The notes beneath the pieces were generated by a model that saw only the letters and a list, made by a program, of their open reading frames with translations, was not told the DNA's origin and made no database searches. The position numbers and the translations under genes were made by a program. DNA of 64,000 bases, taken from the NCBI GenBank assembly GCA_964373675.1, contig CAYJVO010000002.1, positions 1 through 64,000 of the forward strand. The letters are read 5' to 3'. This DNA is from CAYHXN01 sp964373675 (GTDB lineage: Bacteria > Patescibacteriota > Minisyncoccia > UBA6257 > WO2-44-18). Shown here piece after piece: positions 40,215-48,279 of the stretch. The stretch's first letter is position 1; each line of letters starts with the position of its first letter.

Positions 40215-41037
40215 GAAACCCGCAACTAAAGTATCAACTGCCGTTCTACCGGTTGCCGGACTGGGAACCAGATTAATGCCTTTAACACTCCACCAGCCAA
40301 AAGCCATGGTCGGTATTATTGATCGGCCGGTTATTCATTATGTAATTGACGAGGTGTTGACTGCTGGCATCAAAAACATTGTTATCGTGATCGGGCCCAA
40401 ACAAAAAGAATTTAAAAAATATATTCAATATCTCAAAAAATGCGATCCGGAATGGCAAAAATTGAAAATTCATTTTGATTTTGCAATCCAAAAGATGCCC
40501 CGCGGAAACGGAGAGGCGATTTTATGCGCAGAAAGATTTATTAAAAAACAACCCTTCTTGCTTTGTTTCGGCGATGAGATTTTAGCAGCTAAAGAATCGC
40601 CGCTCAAAACCATGCTTCAATTATTTTATAAAACCAATCTCCCCGCCCTAATCGTGGAACCGGTTCCTAAAAAACTGATTCCTCAATACGGGATAGTGAA
40701 AATCAAAGATGGCGAAATTTTAGACATTGTGGAGAAGCCAAAAATTAAAGAAGCTCCCTCAAATCTGGCCATTATCGGTCGTTATATCATTACGCCGGAA
40801 ATCCTGCCTTTTATCAAAAAATTGGCTGCTCAAACGCCGCTAGACCAAGAAATATATTTAGCAGACGCCCTTCGGCTCTATTTAAAAAATAGTGGGCGAA
40901 TTCTTGGCTGGAGATTTACCGGACAAAGATTTGACGCTGGTTCCAAGCTCGGCATCCTTAAAGCGCAAGCTTATTTTGGTATCCATCATAAAAAGCTTGG
41001 CAAAGAATTTAGAAAATTTCTTAAACGGAGTTTATGA
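40213..41037 (+). CDS. galU: UTP--glucose-1-phosphate uridylyltransferase
   Basis: The 274-residue nucleotidyltransferase has the signature AVLPVAGLGTRLMPLT and the KAMVGIIDRPVIHYVIDE segment of bacterial GalU, with FGDEIL for the metal-binding aspartate and VEKP later. It makes UDP-glucose from UTP and glucose 1-phosphate, supplying the SQD1-like enzyme, glycosyltransferases and perhaps glycogen synthesis. The start codon lies in a dispersed repeat, without a ribosome site. It is convergent with the membrane protein at 41058. Confidence 0.93.
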   Translation: MKPATKVSTAVLPVAGLGTRLMPLTLHQPKAMVGIIDRPVIHYVIDEVLTAGIKNIVIVIGPKQKEFKKYIQYLKKCDPEWQKLKIHFDFAIQKMPRGNGEAILCAERFIKKQPFLLCFGDEILAAKESPLKTMLQLFYKTNLPALIVEPVPKKLIPQYGIVKIKDGEILDIVEKPKIKEAPSNLAIIGRYIITPEILPFIKKLAAQTPLDQEIYLADALRLYLKNSGRILGWRFTGQRFDAGSKLGILKAQAYFGIHHKKLGKEFRKFLKRSL

Positions 41038-41057
41038 GATCGGATTTCATAATGACA

Positions 41058-41771
41058 CTAAATACTCCACTGCGAAGTTAAAAAGATGACTATGCTTAAT
41101 AAAATAAAAACTGTCAGATCCTGGAAAACGACTTTCGGATTTAAAACTTTTTGACGGTATTTAAAAATTAAATCACTCAGCAGCCAGGCGATTAAAAAGG
41201 CGAGGTTGGTTTGTTGTAAAAATCCAATCGGCAAAAAAGCGATGGCTGCCGCGCTCTGAGTTAATAAAAATGACGGAACCCAACTCCAAATCGGGCTTCC
41301 TTTTAAAATGCCGTTAAACAAAAATAATGAAACGACAAAAAATCCTAGCAGATTAAAAATAAACCGATCGCTCGGCGTCGCCAATACAAAGAAAACCAAT
41401 AAGGTCAGATAAAACAGCCCTAAATAAAAAAGCCAGCCTGCGCGCTGGCGGTCAACAAAAACCAAATTTTTAATTCCCAGCAACAGATAAAAAAGCGCGG
41501 CAGAAGCTAAAATCGCTAACGGCGCAAATCTAGAAAGCTCCCAATTCAACAACAAGCTTACCAACAACAAAACTATGAGCTGGCTGCCGTAATGAAAAGT
41601 CTGAAAAATCGGCCGCAAATATAAAATCAGCGCTGCCGCCAGAAAAACTGCCGTTGGCAGCAAGGCAAAATTGCTGAATTTTACCAAAGCCAAAAGTCCG
41701 CCGAAAATCAACGCCTTAAACGCTAATCGCGATTGCGGATTCTTTAAGACTAACCTTAACTTTATCGCCAT
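41058..41771 (-). CDS. Hypothetical multi-pass membrane protein
   Basis: The 237-residue product is almost entirely hydrophobic, with about seven to eight membrane helices and short charged loops (FVDRQRAGW, FKYRQKVLN). No family is recognised. Its start overlaps the end of clpB by 56 bases in another frame; a later start within the first helix is possible. It follows clpB on the same strand and may be transcribed with it. Confidence 0.6.
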   Translation of the reverse strand: MAIKLRLVLKNPQSRLAFKALIFGGLLALVKFSNFALLPTAVFLAAALILYLRPIFQTFHYGSQLIVLLLVSLLLNWELSRFAPLAILASAALFYLLLGIKNLVFVDRQRAGWLFYLGLFYLTLLVFFVLATPSDRFIFNLLGFFVVSLFLFNGILKGSPIWSWVPSFLLTQSAAAIAFLPIGFLQQTNLAFLIAWLLSDLIFKYRQKVLNPKVVFQDLTVFILLSIVIFLTSQWSI

Positions 41772-44406
41772 CTTTAATTTGTCCCTTAATCATCCAGTCA
41801 GCCAGCTGATCAAGAACAGCTTTTTGGATCAAGCGCTTAATCGGCCGCGCGCCGTAATCGGGATCAAATCCGTTTTTTATAATGTACTTTTTCGCCGCTT
41901 CGTCAACAGCGATTTTAATGTTACGCTCGGCTAATTTTCTTCTCACCAAATCCAATTGAATATCCACGATTTTTCCAATATCCTCCGGTTTCAATGAATT
42001 AAACACAATTATCTCATCCAGCCGGTTCAAAAATTCCGGTTTAAAGGTCTGTTTTAATGAAGTCAACGCCCGTTCTTTAAAATCGGCTTCCTTATTAAGA
42101 AATTCGTTCTGGTCGCCATTGCCAAAACCCATTTGCGCCATCTCCTTAAAATACTGACTGCCGACATTGGAGGTCAAAATAATAATAGTATTTTTAAAAT
42201 TCACCGTTCGTCCTTTGGCGTCAGTCAACCGGCCGTTATCCAAAATCTGAAGCAGAATGTTAAAAACCTCCGGATGAGCTTTTTCAATCTCATCAAACAA
42301 AATCAAACTGTACGGCCGGTGGCGAATAGCTTCCGTTAATTGTCCGCCCTCTTCAAAACCAACGTATCCGGGTGGGGAACCAATCAACCTTGCTACGGCG
42401 TGCTTTTCCATGTACTCCGACATGTCAATTCTCACCAGCGCTTTTTCATTGTTAAACATAAATTCCGCCAATGCTCTGGCTAATTCGGTTTTGCCGACAC
42501 CGGTCGGCCCCAGAAACATAAAGGAGCCGAGGGGGCGATTTTCATCCGCTAATCCGGCGCGGGCTCGCCGCAAAGCGTTGGCAACAGCGCCCAGCGCTTC
42601 TTTTTGACCAACCACGCGATCAGATAAAACTTCTTCAATTTTGGAAAGTTTTTCGCTTTCCGTCTCTAACATTTTTGTTATTGGAATGCCGGTCCAACGC
42701 GAAACCACTGCCGCAATATCCTCTTCATCCACCGCTTCTTTAATAAATCCTTCTCCACCTCCGGTTCGGTACGGGGCATGCTTTTGACCCCGCACCAGAA
42801 CCTCCGGTTCGGTACGGAGCATACTTTTGGTAAAGTGTTTCTTCTCAAACACTTTATAATCTTTCTCTGCCGCCGGCAGTTTGCCATAAATAATCTGCGC
42901 CACTCGTTCCAAATCGCCTCCCCTTTCTGCCAACTCTGCCTCGCGCCGCAAATCTTCAATTTTTTTGCGCAAATTATGCAAATTTTCAAAAGCTAATTTT
43001 TCCGAATGCCAAACTGCCGAAAGTTCGTCATTCTTTTCTTTTAATTTCGCTGCCTCCTTGTCAATCGTTTTAATCCGCTCTTTGCTTTTAGCTAATGATT
43101 CTTTGTTTAAGGCCGACCGTTCCACCTCCAATCGGGTAATATCACGCCTGATTTTATCTATCTCCGCCGGCAGGCTTTCGGTCTCCAGTCTTCGAGCGGC
43201 CGCCGCCTCGTCAATCAAATCCACTGCCTTATCCGGCAAAAAGCGATCCGAAATGTACCGGGCAGAGAGATTAACTGCGGCCATTAAAGCTTCTTCGCTG
43301 ATCCGCAAGCCGTGATGAATTTCGTATTTTTCTTTCAAGCCGCGCAAAATCGCCAGCGCATCTTCAATGCTTGGTTCCTCTACCATAACCGGCTGGAAAC
43401 GCCGCTCCAACGCCGGGTCCTTTTCAATATGACGCTGGTATTCTCTGATGGTGGTAGCGCCAATGCAATGAAGTTCTCCCCGCGCTAGCGGCGGTTTTAA
43501 AATATTGGAAGCATCCACCGCTCCCTCGGCAGCTCCGGCGCCGACGATCATATGAATCTCGTCAATAAACAAAATCAATCGGCCGGCTGAATTCTGAATT
43601 TCCTTAATAAACGCCTTTAAACGATCTTCAAATTCACCGCGGAATTTCGTGCCGGCGATCAAAGAGCCGAGATCCAGCATGACAATCTCCCTGTCTTTTA
43701 AAGTCTCTGGAACATCGCCGCTAACAATCCGCTGAGCTAATCCTTCAACAATTGCCGTTTTGCCAACGCCCGACTCGCCGATTAAGACCGGGTTATTTTT
43801 AGTGCGCCGAGACAACACCTGGATTAAACGACGCAATTCGTCTTCACGGCCGATTACCGGATCCAATTTGCCTTCTTTAGCCTTGTCAGTAAGATTAACG
43901 GCATATTTATCCAAAACCTGAAATTTGCTTTCCGGCATCTCGTCGGTTATATGCATAGAACCCCGAAGTTGTGCCAGCGTCCTAAACGCCGATTCCCGGT
44001 GTAAACCGAACTTATCCAAAATCCGCTTTGCGCTGGAAACCACTTCCATAATGCCCACCAACAAATGCTCGCAGGAAATATACTCATCTTTTTGAGATAA
44101 AGCGATTTTGCCGGACCGGTCTAAAATCTGCATCAGCTCTTGAGAAAGGTACAACTGTCCGACAGCTGAATGTGCCGACAAAATCTTCGGCATTTTTCGC
44201 ATCTCCTCCTCAATTTCCGCATCCAAAGCTTCCAAATTAATCCCGGATTTAATCAAAATCGGGCGAACCAGCGACTGTTCGTCAGTAATTAAAGCGGAAA
44301 GTAAATGGACGGCCTTGAATTCGCCGTGGTTTTTCCGAGCGGCCAAATCTTGAGCATTTTGCAATGCTTCTTGGGCCTTAATGGTAAAACGATTAAAATT
44401 TCTCAT
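41716..44406 (-). CDS. clpB: ATP-dependent chaperone ClpB
   Basis: The 896-residue AAA+ protein has an N-terminal Clp domain (1-145), a first ATPase domain with [13 protein letters not shown] and [15 protein letters not shown], a coiled-coil middle domain typical of ClpB ([20 protein letters not shown] with YGKLP), and a second ATPase domain with [14 protein letters not shown] and [13 protein letters not shown]. No ClpP-binding (I/L)GF loop is obvious, which fits a disaggregase. The linker after the middle domain holds a repeat-derived insert ([20 protein letters not shown]). A perfect CIRCE operator and promoter lie upstream, so HrcA-type heat-shock control is expected. Confidence 0.93.
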   Translation of the reverse strand: MRNFNRFTIKAQEALQNAQDLAARKNHGEFKAVHLLSALITDEQSLVRPILIKSGINLEALDAEIEEEMRKMPKILSAHSAVGQLYLSQELMQILDRSGKIALSQKDEYISCEHLLVGIMEVVSSAKRILDKFGLHRESAFRTLAQLRGSMHITDEMPESKFQVLDKYAVNLTDKAKEGKLDPVIGREDELRRLIQVLSRRTKNNPVLIGESGVGKTAIVEGLAQRIVSGDVPETLKDREIVMLDLGSLIAGTKFRGEFEDRLKAFIKEIQNSAGRLILFIDEIHMIVGAGAAEGAVDASNILKPPLARGELHCIGATTIREYQRHIEKDPALERRFQPVMVEEPSIEDALAILRGLKEKYEIHHGLRISEEALMAAVNLSARYISDRFLPDKAVDLIDEAAAARRLETESLPAEIDKIRRDITRLEVERSALNKESLAKSKERIKTIDKEAAKLKEKNDELSAVWHSEKLAFENLHNLRKKIEDLRREAELAERGGDLERVAQIIYGKLPAAEKDYKVFEKKHFTKSMLRTEPEVLVRGQKHAPYRTGGGEGFIKEAVDEEDIAAVVSRWTGIPITKMLETESEKLSKIEEVLSDRVVGQKEALGAVANALRRARAGLADENRPLGSFMFLGPTGVGKTELARALAEFMFNNEKALVRIDMSEYMEKHAVARLIGSPPGYVGFEEGGQLTEAIRHRPYSLILFDEIEKAHPEVFNILLQILDNGRLTDAKGRTVNFKNTIIILTSNVGSQYFKEMAQMGFGNGDQNEFLNKEADFKERALTSLKQTFKPEFLNRLDEIIVFNSLKPEDIGKIVDIQLDLVRRKLAERNIKIAVDEAAKKYIIKNGFDPDYGARPIKRLIQKAVLDQLADWMIKGQIKDGDKVKVSLKESAIAISV
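42758..42829. repeat. 29-bp direct repeat inside clpB
   Basis: Copies at 42758-42786 and 42801-42829 differ at two positions. They are 43 bases apart, so the same repeat is translated in two different frames of the ClpB linker. Confidence 0.85.
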
Positions 44407-44506
44407 GCTAACGCAAATAATGCTAACCTACGAATTTACACGAATGCCACGAATTATTTGCGTATTCGCATATATTCGCATTGTTTGCATTATTTAATTT
44501 AGTTTA
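44407..44506. repeat. Short-repeat tract in the clpB leader
   Basis: Units such as GCAAATAATGC, CGAATTTACACGAATGC, CGTATTCGCATATATTCGC recur on about 90 bases between the promoter and the clpB ATG. No gene and no ribosome site are visible. Confidence 0.6.
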
Positions 44507-44535
44507 ATAATAACAAATTAGCACTCCCATTGCAA
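44507..44535 (-). promoter_or_regulatory. Promoter of clpB
   Basis: On the minus strand TTGCAA (44530-44535), a 17-base spacer, and TATTAT (44507-44512). The -35 box and spacer lie in the CIRCE operator. Confidence 0.8.
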
Positions 44536-44544
44536 GAGTGCTAA
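44518..44544. promoter_or_regulatory. CIRCE operator (HrcA-binding site)
   Basis: TTAGCACTC, nine bases, GAGTGCTAA: an exact match to the consensus CIRCE inverted repeat. It overlaps the clpB promoter and the last codon of the cysteine desulfurase gene. HrcA should repress clpB here; hrcA itself is not in the window. Confidence 0.95.
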
Positions 44545-45875
44545 CAAGATTTTTCGCCAACTATTTTTTCTAATATTTTCACAAAATAATCAATTTCCTT
44601 TTTAATTGTCTGCCGTCCAAAAGTAATCCGCAAACTTCCCAGAGCTCGCTCATCCAAAAATCCCATTGCCTTCAGCACCGGCGATGGCTGAACAACTCGT
44701 GCTGAACAGGCGACGCCGGAAGAAACCGCAATGCCGACCAGGTCCAATTTTATAACCAATTCATGCGCCTTTTGGCCGGGAAAATAAATATTCAAATTAT
44801 TGGGAACGCGTTTCTCTAAAAAACCGTTAAGCTGGACCGCTGGGGCTTTTTTTAACTTTTTCCAGCAATAATCCCGTAATGTCCGAACTCGCTTTGCTTC
44901 TCTATTTCTTAGCGCTCTAGAAATCTCTACGGCTTTACCAAAACCGACTATTGAAGGCGTATTTGGCGTTCCGGACCACAAACCGCCCGGCTCCTGTCCC
45001 CCGCCGGTAACTATAGGCAAAATGGGTAATGTAAAATGCGACCTGGAATTTTTATTCTGTTCTTGTCGCTTGTCGCTTGTCTCATTAAACATTTTCCCAA
45101 CATACAACGCTCCAATTCCCTTAGGACCGTAAATCTTGTGCGCCGACAAAGTCATTAAATCAACGCCCAGCTGATCAACATTGCAGTTTAAATACTGAAA
45201 GGCCTGAACGGCGTCGGTGTGGAGAAGGGGGTAGAATGTAGAATTTTGAATATTGAATTTAGGATTTTTATTTTTCCAATATTCTATATTCTGTATTCTA
45301 TATTCTTGAATCGCTTCGGCGATTTCCGCAATTGGCTGAATGGTCCCCACCTCATTATTCACATACATCACTGAAACCAAAACCGTCCGCTCGTTGAGGG
45401 CGGTTTCTAATTTTTTCAAATCAACGAAGCCATCGCGCGAAACCGGAATATAAACCACTTCCACGCCTTCTTTTTCCAAATCTTTCGCCGTTTCCAAAAC
45501 CGACGCGTGTTCAAAAGCTGAAATGATAAGGCGAGGAGTTAGAATATGGGATTTAGAATCTAGGGATTTTTTATTTTTAGAAAGAGCCCCGTTCCTCAAT
45601 CCTATATTCTGAATTCTAAATTCTTTTATTGCTCCCCGCAGCGCCAAATTATTCGCTTCCGTCGCCGACCCCGTAAAAATTATTTCATCGTATTTAGCGC
45701 CAATCGCTTCGGCAATTGTCTTGCGGGCCTTAAAAATAGCGGCCGACGCCTCTTGTCCAAGTTGGTGTACTGATCCTGCGTTCCCATAAACTTCGCTAAA
45801 ATACGGGTTCATGGCCGCTTTAACATGTTTATCCACCGGTGCTGACGCCGCGTAATCTAAATACATACGTTTCAT
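44541..45875 (-). CDS. Cysteine desulfurase (IscS/NifS type) with three repeat-derived inserts
   Basis: The 444-residue PLP enzyme starts MYLDYAASAPVDKHV, has HTDAVQAFQ, the PLP lysine in SAHKIYGPKG, and the catalytic cysteine in SSGVACSAR, as in class I desulfurases. It moves sulfur from cysteine to Fe-S cluster scaffolds or tRNA-modifying enzymes. It is about 60 residues longer than usual because of inserts FRIQNIGLRNGALSKNKKSL, EYRIQNIEYWKNKNPKFNIQ and NETSDKRQEQNKNSR. All three are encoded by tandem micro-repeats. The motifs around the active site are not disturbed. Confidence 0.92.
   Translation of the reverse strand: MKRMYLDYAASAPVDKHVKAAMNPYFSEVYGNAGSVHQLGQEASAAIFKARKTIAEAIGAKYDEIIFTGSATEANNLALRGAIKEFRIQNIGLRNGALSKNKKSLDSKSHILTPRLIISAFEHASVLETAKDLEKEGVEVVYIPVSRDGFVDLKKLETALNERTVLVSVMYVNNEVGTIQPIAEIAEAIQEYRIQNIEYWKNKNPKFNIQNSTFYPLLHTDAVQAFQYLNCNVDQLGVDLMTLSAHKIYGPKGIGALYVGKMFNETSDKRQEQNKNSRSHFTLPILPIVTGGGQEPGGLWSGTPNTPSIVGFGKAVEISRALRNREAKRVRTLRDYCWKKLKKAPAVQLNGFLEKRVPNNLNIYFPGQKAHELVIKLDLVGIAVSSGVACSARVVQPSPVLKAMGFLDERALGSLRITFGRQTIKKEIDYFVKILEKIVGEKSC
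45231..45309. repeat. TATTCTATATTCTG-type micro-repeat in the desulfurase gene (copy A)
   Basis: Tandem, slowly varying units such as TTCTATATTCTGTATTCTAT encode the EYRIQNIEY insert. Confidence 0.8.
45540..45630. repeat. TATTCTGAATTCTAAATTC-type micro-repeat in the desulfurase gene (copy B)
   Basis: A related tract encodes the FRIQNIGLRNG insert about 100 residues N-terminal to copy A. Confidence 0.75.
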
Positions 45876-45893
45876 ACAAGTATCTTATTATCT

Positions 45894-45920
45894 TTGACAA
45901 GCATTACAAAATAGTATAAT
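45894..45920 (+). promoter_or_regulatory. Promoter of the YkuK-like gene
   Basis: TTGACA (45894-45899) and TATAAT (45915-45920) both match consensus; the spacer is 15 bases, shorter than usual. The start codon is at 45942. Confidence 0.6.
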
Positions 45921-45941
45921 TTATCTGTAAAATCAATTCTT

Positions 45942-46424
45942 ATGCAATTATTGTTTAACAATTCCCTTGGCGCCAAACTAACCCCTGATGATGTCATCGG
46001 CGAAATAATCAAATTCATGAACGCTGATCCTCATCGCTGTTATAAAGTCATCATCGGAACTGATTCGGAGCGTTCCGCTGACAACACCGCCGATTTTGTA
46101 ACGGCAATTGTCATTCACCGCTTAGGAAATGGCGGGCGATACTTTTGGCGACGGATTGAACCAAAAACCAAATATCACACCTTAAGGGGCCGCATCACTG
46201 GAGAAGTTTTGATGTCTTTGGACATTGCCCGGGAATTACTTCAGGCTATGAAAAATTACCAAGTTCCGAAATTTGATTTTGAAATTCATGTGGATGTTGG
46301 GGAAAACGGCGCGACTAAAACAATGATTCAGGAACTAGTCGGCATGATTCGGGCTAATAATTTTGAAGCCAAAACCAAACCCGAAAGCTACGCCGCCAGC
46401 AAAGTCGCGGACCGCCATATTTAG
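45942..46424 (+). CDS. YkuK-like RNase H-fold protein (DUF458)
   Basis: The 160-residue protein has the YkuK/DUF458 pattern: IIGTDSERS with an acidic metal ligand, FVTAIVIHRLGNGGRYFWRR and a later EIHVDVGENGATKTMIQELV. The fold is RNase H-like, so a nuclease role on RNA or hybrid is predicted for the family, without a known substrate. It is the first gene of a short plus-strand group, and its stop touches the inverted repeats of the four-helix-bundle element. Confidence 0.85.
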   Translation: MQLLFNNSLGAKLTPDDVIGEIIKFMNADPHRCYKVIIGTDSERSADNTADFVTAIVIHRLGNGGRYFWRRIEPKTKYHTLRGRITGEVLMSLDIARELLQAMKNYQVPKFDFEIHVDVGENGATKTMIQELVGMIRANNFEAKTKPESYAASKVADRHI

Positions 46425-46453
46425 TTTCAAGTTTCAGGTGTCAGGTATCAAGT
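46425..46453. repeat. TGACACCTGATAC-family repeat, left flank of the four-helix-bundle gene
   Basis: The 20 bases 46434-46453 form an inverted repeat (19 of 20 match) with 46812-46831 on the other side of the gene. It starts directly after the stop of the YkuK-like gene. Confidence 0.85.
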
Positions 46454-46831
46454 AAATGGAAAAGGGTTATAAAAAATTGATGGCCTACCGCGAAGGTCAC
46501 AAATTAGTTCTGCAAACTTATCTTGCAACTAGTAAGTTTCCTAAGTCAGAATTATTCGGACTTGTTTCTCAAATGCGTAGGGCGGCGGTGTCTGTGGTGG
46601 CAAACATCTTAGAAGGCCAGGCCAGAATAAGTAAAAAGGAATTTAAAAATTTCATCTCTATCACTAATGGATCCCTTGTTGAATTGGAATATTATCTTGA
46701 ACTATCACGAGAATTGAATTACATTAACAGGAACGATTATGAGGAAGTAGAAAAGCAAAGAGCTCTTACTGGCTCTTTATTGGGTGGATTACTTCGTTAC
46801 CTTAAATCTTAACTTGACACCTGACACCTGA
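46434..46831 (+). mobile_element. Candidate 398-bp element: four-helix-bundle gene between 20-bp inverted repeats
   Basis: Inverted repeats ACTTGATACCTGACACCTGA (complement strand, left) and ACTTGACACCTGACACCTGA (right) bracket one complete small gene, with the start codon two bases after the left repeat and the stop codon overlapping the right one. The repeat motif is found alone elsewhere in the window (22.6, 31.6, 32.8, 40.1, 48.6, 49.1, 49.4 kb). Mobility is inferred from this arrangement. Confidence 0.6.
46456..46812 (+). CDS. Four-helix-bundle protein (S23/23S rRNA intervening-sequence family)
   Basis: The 118-residue protein has the family pattern: YKKLMAYREGHKLVLQTYLA, FPKSELFGLVSQMRRAAVSV, NILEGQARISKKEFKNFI, and a last helix with VELEYYLELSREL. 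Members are found as intervening sequences in 23S rRNA genes and, as Avd, with diversity-generating retroelements; no reverse transcriptase is present here. The family is thought to bind nucleic acid through a basic surface. The gene is bounded on both sides by inverted copies of a repeat that is dispersed in this window. Confidence 0.9.
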   Translation: MEKGYKKLMAYREGHKLVLQTYLATSKFPKSELFGLVSQMRRAAVSVVANILEGQARISKKEFKNFISITNGSLVELEYYLELSRELNYINRNDYEEVEKQRALTGSLLGGLLRYLKS

Positions 46832-46884
46832 TACCTGATACCTGACACATAACACCTGACACCTGATACATGATACATGACACT
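46812..46884. repeat. TGACACCTGATAC tandem array, right flank
   Basis: About seven degenerate units of ACCTGACACCTGATAC type in tandem over 70 bases. The last unit supplies the ATG (46870) of the exonuclease-like gene. Confidence 0.9.
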
Positions 46885-47439
46885 TTAGTAATTGATATTG
46901 AAACCAAAAATACCTTCGCCGAAGTCGGCGGTCAAGAAAATGTCAAAAAGTTAGATGCCTCTTTTGTGGGCGTCTATTCGTATAATCAAAACAAGTACCT
47001 GTCATTTTTTGAAAATCAATTTGGCGAACTTAACAAGTTTTTAAAAACTGCCGGATTAATAATTGGCTTTAGTATTAACCGCTTTGACATTCCGGTTTTA
47101 GAAAAATATTTAGACTTTAATATTTGGTCCATTCCCCGTCTAGATCTTTTAGAAGAAATTGAAATTGGTTTTGGCAATCGGATTAGTTTGGATGTGCTGG
47201 CGAAAACTAATTTAGGCATCGGCAAAACCCACCACGGCCTAGAAGCGATCAAATTTTATAAAGAGCGAAATTGGAAAGAGCTGGAAAGCTACTGCCTTAA
47301 TGACGTGAAAATCACCAAGGAACTTTACGAACTCGCCAAAAAACAAAAGCACCTCTCCATCCCCGACCGCACCACCGGCGTTTTAACAAAGGTGAACTTT
47401 AACTTTCCCGAAATCATCTTCCCGCAAACGCTTTTATAA
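46870..47439 (+). CDS. YprB-like RNase H-fold 3'-5' exonuclease
   Basis: The 189-residue protein has DEDD-type acidic motifs: VIDIETKN (D9, E11), FSINRFDIPVLEKYL, and LESYCLNDVKITKELY. This pattern matches RNase_H_2/YprB proteins, predicted 3'-5' exonucleases of unknown substrate. Its start codon lies in the TGACACCTGATAC array, so the first five residues (MIHDT) are repeat-encoded and the native start may have been displaced. It ends the plus-strand group that begins with the YkuK-like gene. Confidence 0.85.
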   Translation: MIHDTLVIDIETKNTFAEVGGQENVKKLDASFVGVYSYNQNKYLSFFENQFGELNKFLKTAGLIIGFSINRFDIPVLEKYLDFNIWSIPRLDLLEEIEIGFGNRISLDVLAKTNLGIGKTHHGLEAIKFYKERNWKELESYCLNDVKITKELYELAKKQKHLSIPDRTTGVLTKVNFNFPEIIFPQTLL

Positions 47440-47464
47440 AAAACCCCAACCGGGCTAGTTGGGG
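47438..47464 (-). terminator. Minus-strand terminator after the 47.5-kb gap
   Basis: CCCCAAC/GTTGGGG with a seven-base loop followed on the minus strand by TTTTTTAT. Confidence 0.8.
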
Positions 47465-47615
47465 TAGATGAGAATGAGGTTTTGGTCTCCGTTTTTTATT
47501 TGTTCGGCTGTTCCGCTTATGAAAGTTTGGCGGGCTACCGTTTTTTTTTGAATTTTGGCCTTACTAAACAGAGACCGGGCTCTTAAAGAGAAACTATCAA
47601 GGGACTAAATTAATA
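47465..47615 (-). ncRNA. Possible small RNA between two minus-strand terminators
   Basis: About 150 non-coding bases end in a good minus-strand terminator (47438-47464), while the lipoprotein gene upstream appears to have its own terminator. The stretch has GGTCTC/GAGACC 80 bases apart and two long T/A runs. Upstream on the minus strand TATTAT is visible but no clear -35. No RNA family is recognised. Confidence 0.25.
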
Positions 47616-47643
47616 ATATAAAAACCTGCCAGAATCACCAGGT
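47611..47643 (-). terminator. Weak terminator after the lipoprotein gene
   Basis: ACCTG/CAGGT stem with a ten-base loop followed on the minus strand by TTTTATATTATT. Confidence 0.4.
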
Positions 47644-47660
47644 GGGGGATGTGGATAATT

Positions 47661-47990
47661 CTAATCGTCGCAGTGATGGTTGCCGTGCCCATGGCAATGT
47701 CCGCAATGATTACATGGCGTATGCTGATGAGTCTGGCTCTGATTCTGGTTTTGATTTTGACTCTGAGACTGCTTAACGCTAACACTGTTTCTTACTTCCA
47801 CGCGTGTCTGATTAATGACGGGCGGCGGCACATAAACATTGCTATTAGTAAGACCCAATGCAATTCCCACATTCCAGCCCACATTCCCGTCCTGATCGCC
47901 ATTAACGCCGGCATAAGGCGTCATTCCGTAATGCCAACCCTGACAGCCAATAGTCGCTGCCAGCAAAACCGCGACTGGCACAAATCTCAT
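47661..47990 (-). CDS. Small lipoprotein with Gln/Asn tract and Cys/His-rich tail
   Basis: The 109-residue protein has a lipoprotein signal (FVPVAVLLAATIGC, lipid-modified C16), then a beta-rich part (YGMTPYAGVNGDQDGNVGWN), a Gln/Ser/Asn tract (KQSQSQNQNQNQSQTHQH) and a tail CNHCGHCHGHGNHHC. The tail's four cysteines and several histidines look like a metal site for Cu, Zn or Ni. No family is recognised. A consensus-like promoter and CAGGAG eight bases before the ATG support it as a gene. It would be held on the outer face of the membrane. Confidence 0.75.
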   Translation of the reverse strand: MRFVPVAVLLAATIGCQGWHYGMTPYAGVNGDQDGNVGWNVGIALGLTNSNVYVPPPVINQTRVEVRNSVSVKQSQSQNQNQNQSQTHQHTPCNHCGHCHGHGNHHCDD

Positions 47991-48018
47991 GATTTTCTCC
48001 TGTAAAAAGCCGGCTGGT

Positions 48019-48046
48019 ATAATATCACATCTACAAAATAATGCAA
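48019..48046 (-). promoter_or_regulatory. Promoter of the lipoprotein gene
   Basis: On the minus strand TTGCAT (48041-48046), a 16-base spacer and TATTAT (48019-48024). The -35 box overlaps the edge of a 23-bp direct repeat. Confidence 0.65.
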
Positions 48047-48250
48047 GCCCCCACGCCTAATAAGCGCTTCCACAATTTTTTATCAGCAAATCTTCGTAGC
48101 AATAGCAGTTTAACGCGTTAAACGCTTTGACGCGTCAAAGCACTATCCCATGGAATAGTGTTAGGAAATAACCCCACACAGCTTTGTCTCGGGCATTAAA
48201 GAAAACAAAGTCTTAGTTATGTGCGGGGCAAGCCCCCACGCCTAATAAGC
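48043..48250. repeat. Palindrome-array element copy 2, between 23-bp direct repeats
   Basis: Positions 48071-48231 match 10031-10191 with about eight differences; the first two palindromes are intact and the third has two changes. Unlike copy 1 the left terminal repeat is missing. A 23-bp direct repeat starting GCAAGCCCCCACGCC lies at 48043-48065 and 48228-48250. No gene is present in this 290-base gap. Confidence 0.87.
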
Positions 48251-48279
48251 ACCTCTTTTATTAGGTGTGGGGGCAAGCC

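Noticed and set aside
46456..46812. Part of a diversity-generating retroelement (Avd)
   Set aside because: No reverse transcriptase or template repeat is present nearby; the four-helix-bundle fold alone does not show it.
47649..48005. 118-residue plus-strand frame
   Set aside because: It is antisense to the lipoprotein gene, which has a promoter, ribosome site and lipobox; the plus frame has none.
48233..48273. Long hairpin CCCCCACGCCTAATAA / TTATTAGGTGTGGGGG
   Set aside because: No T-run on either side, so not called as a terminator; probably part of the repeat mosaic.
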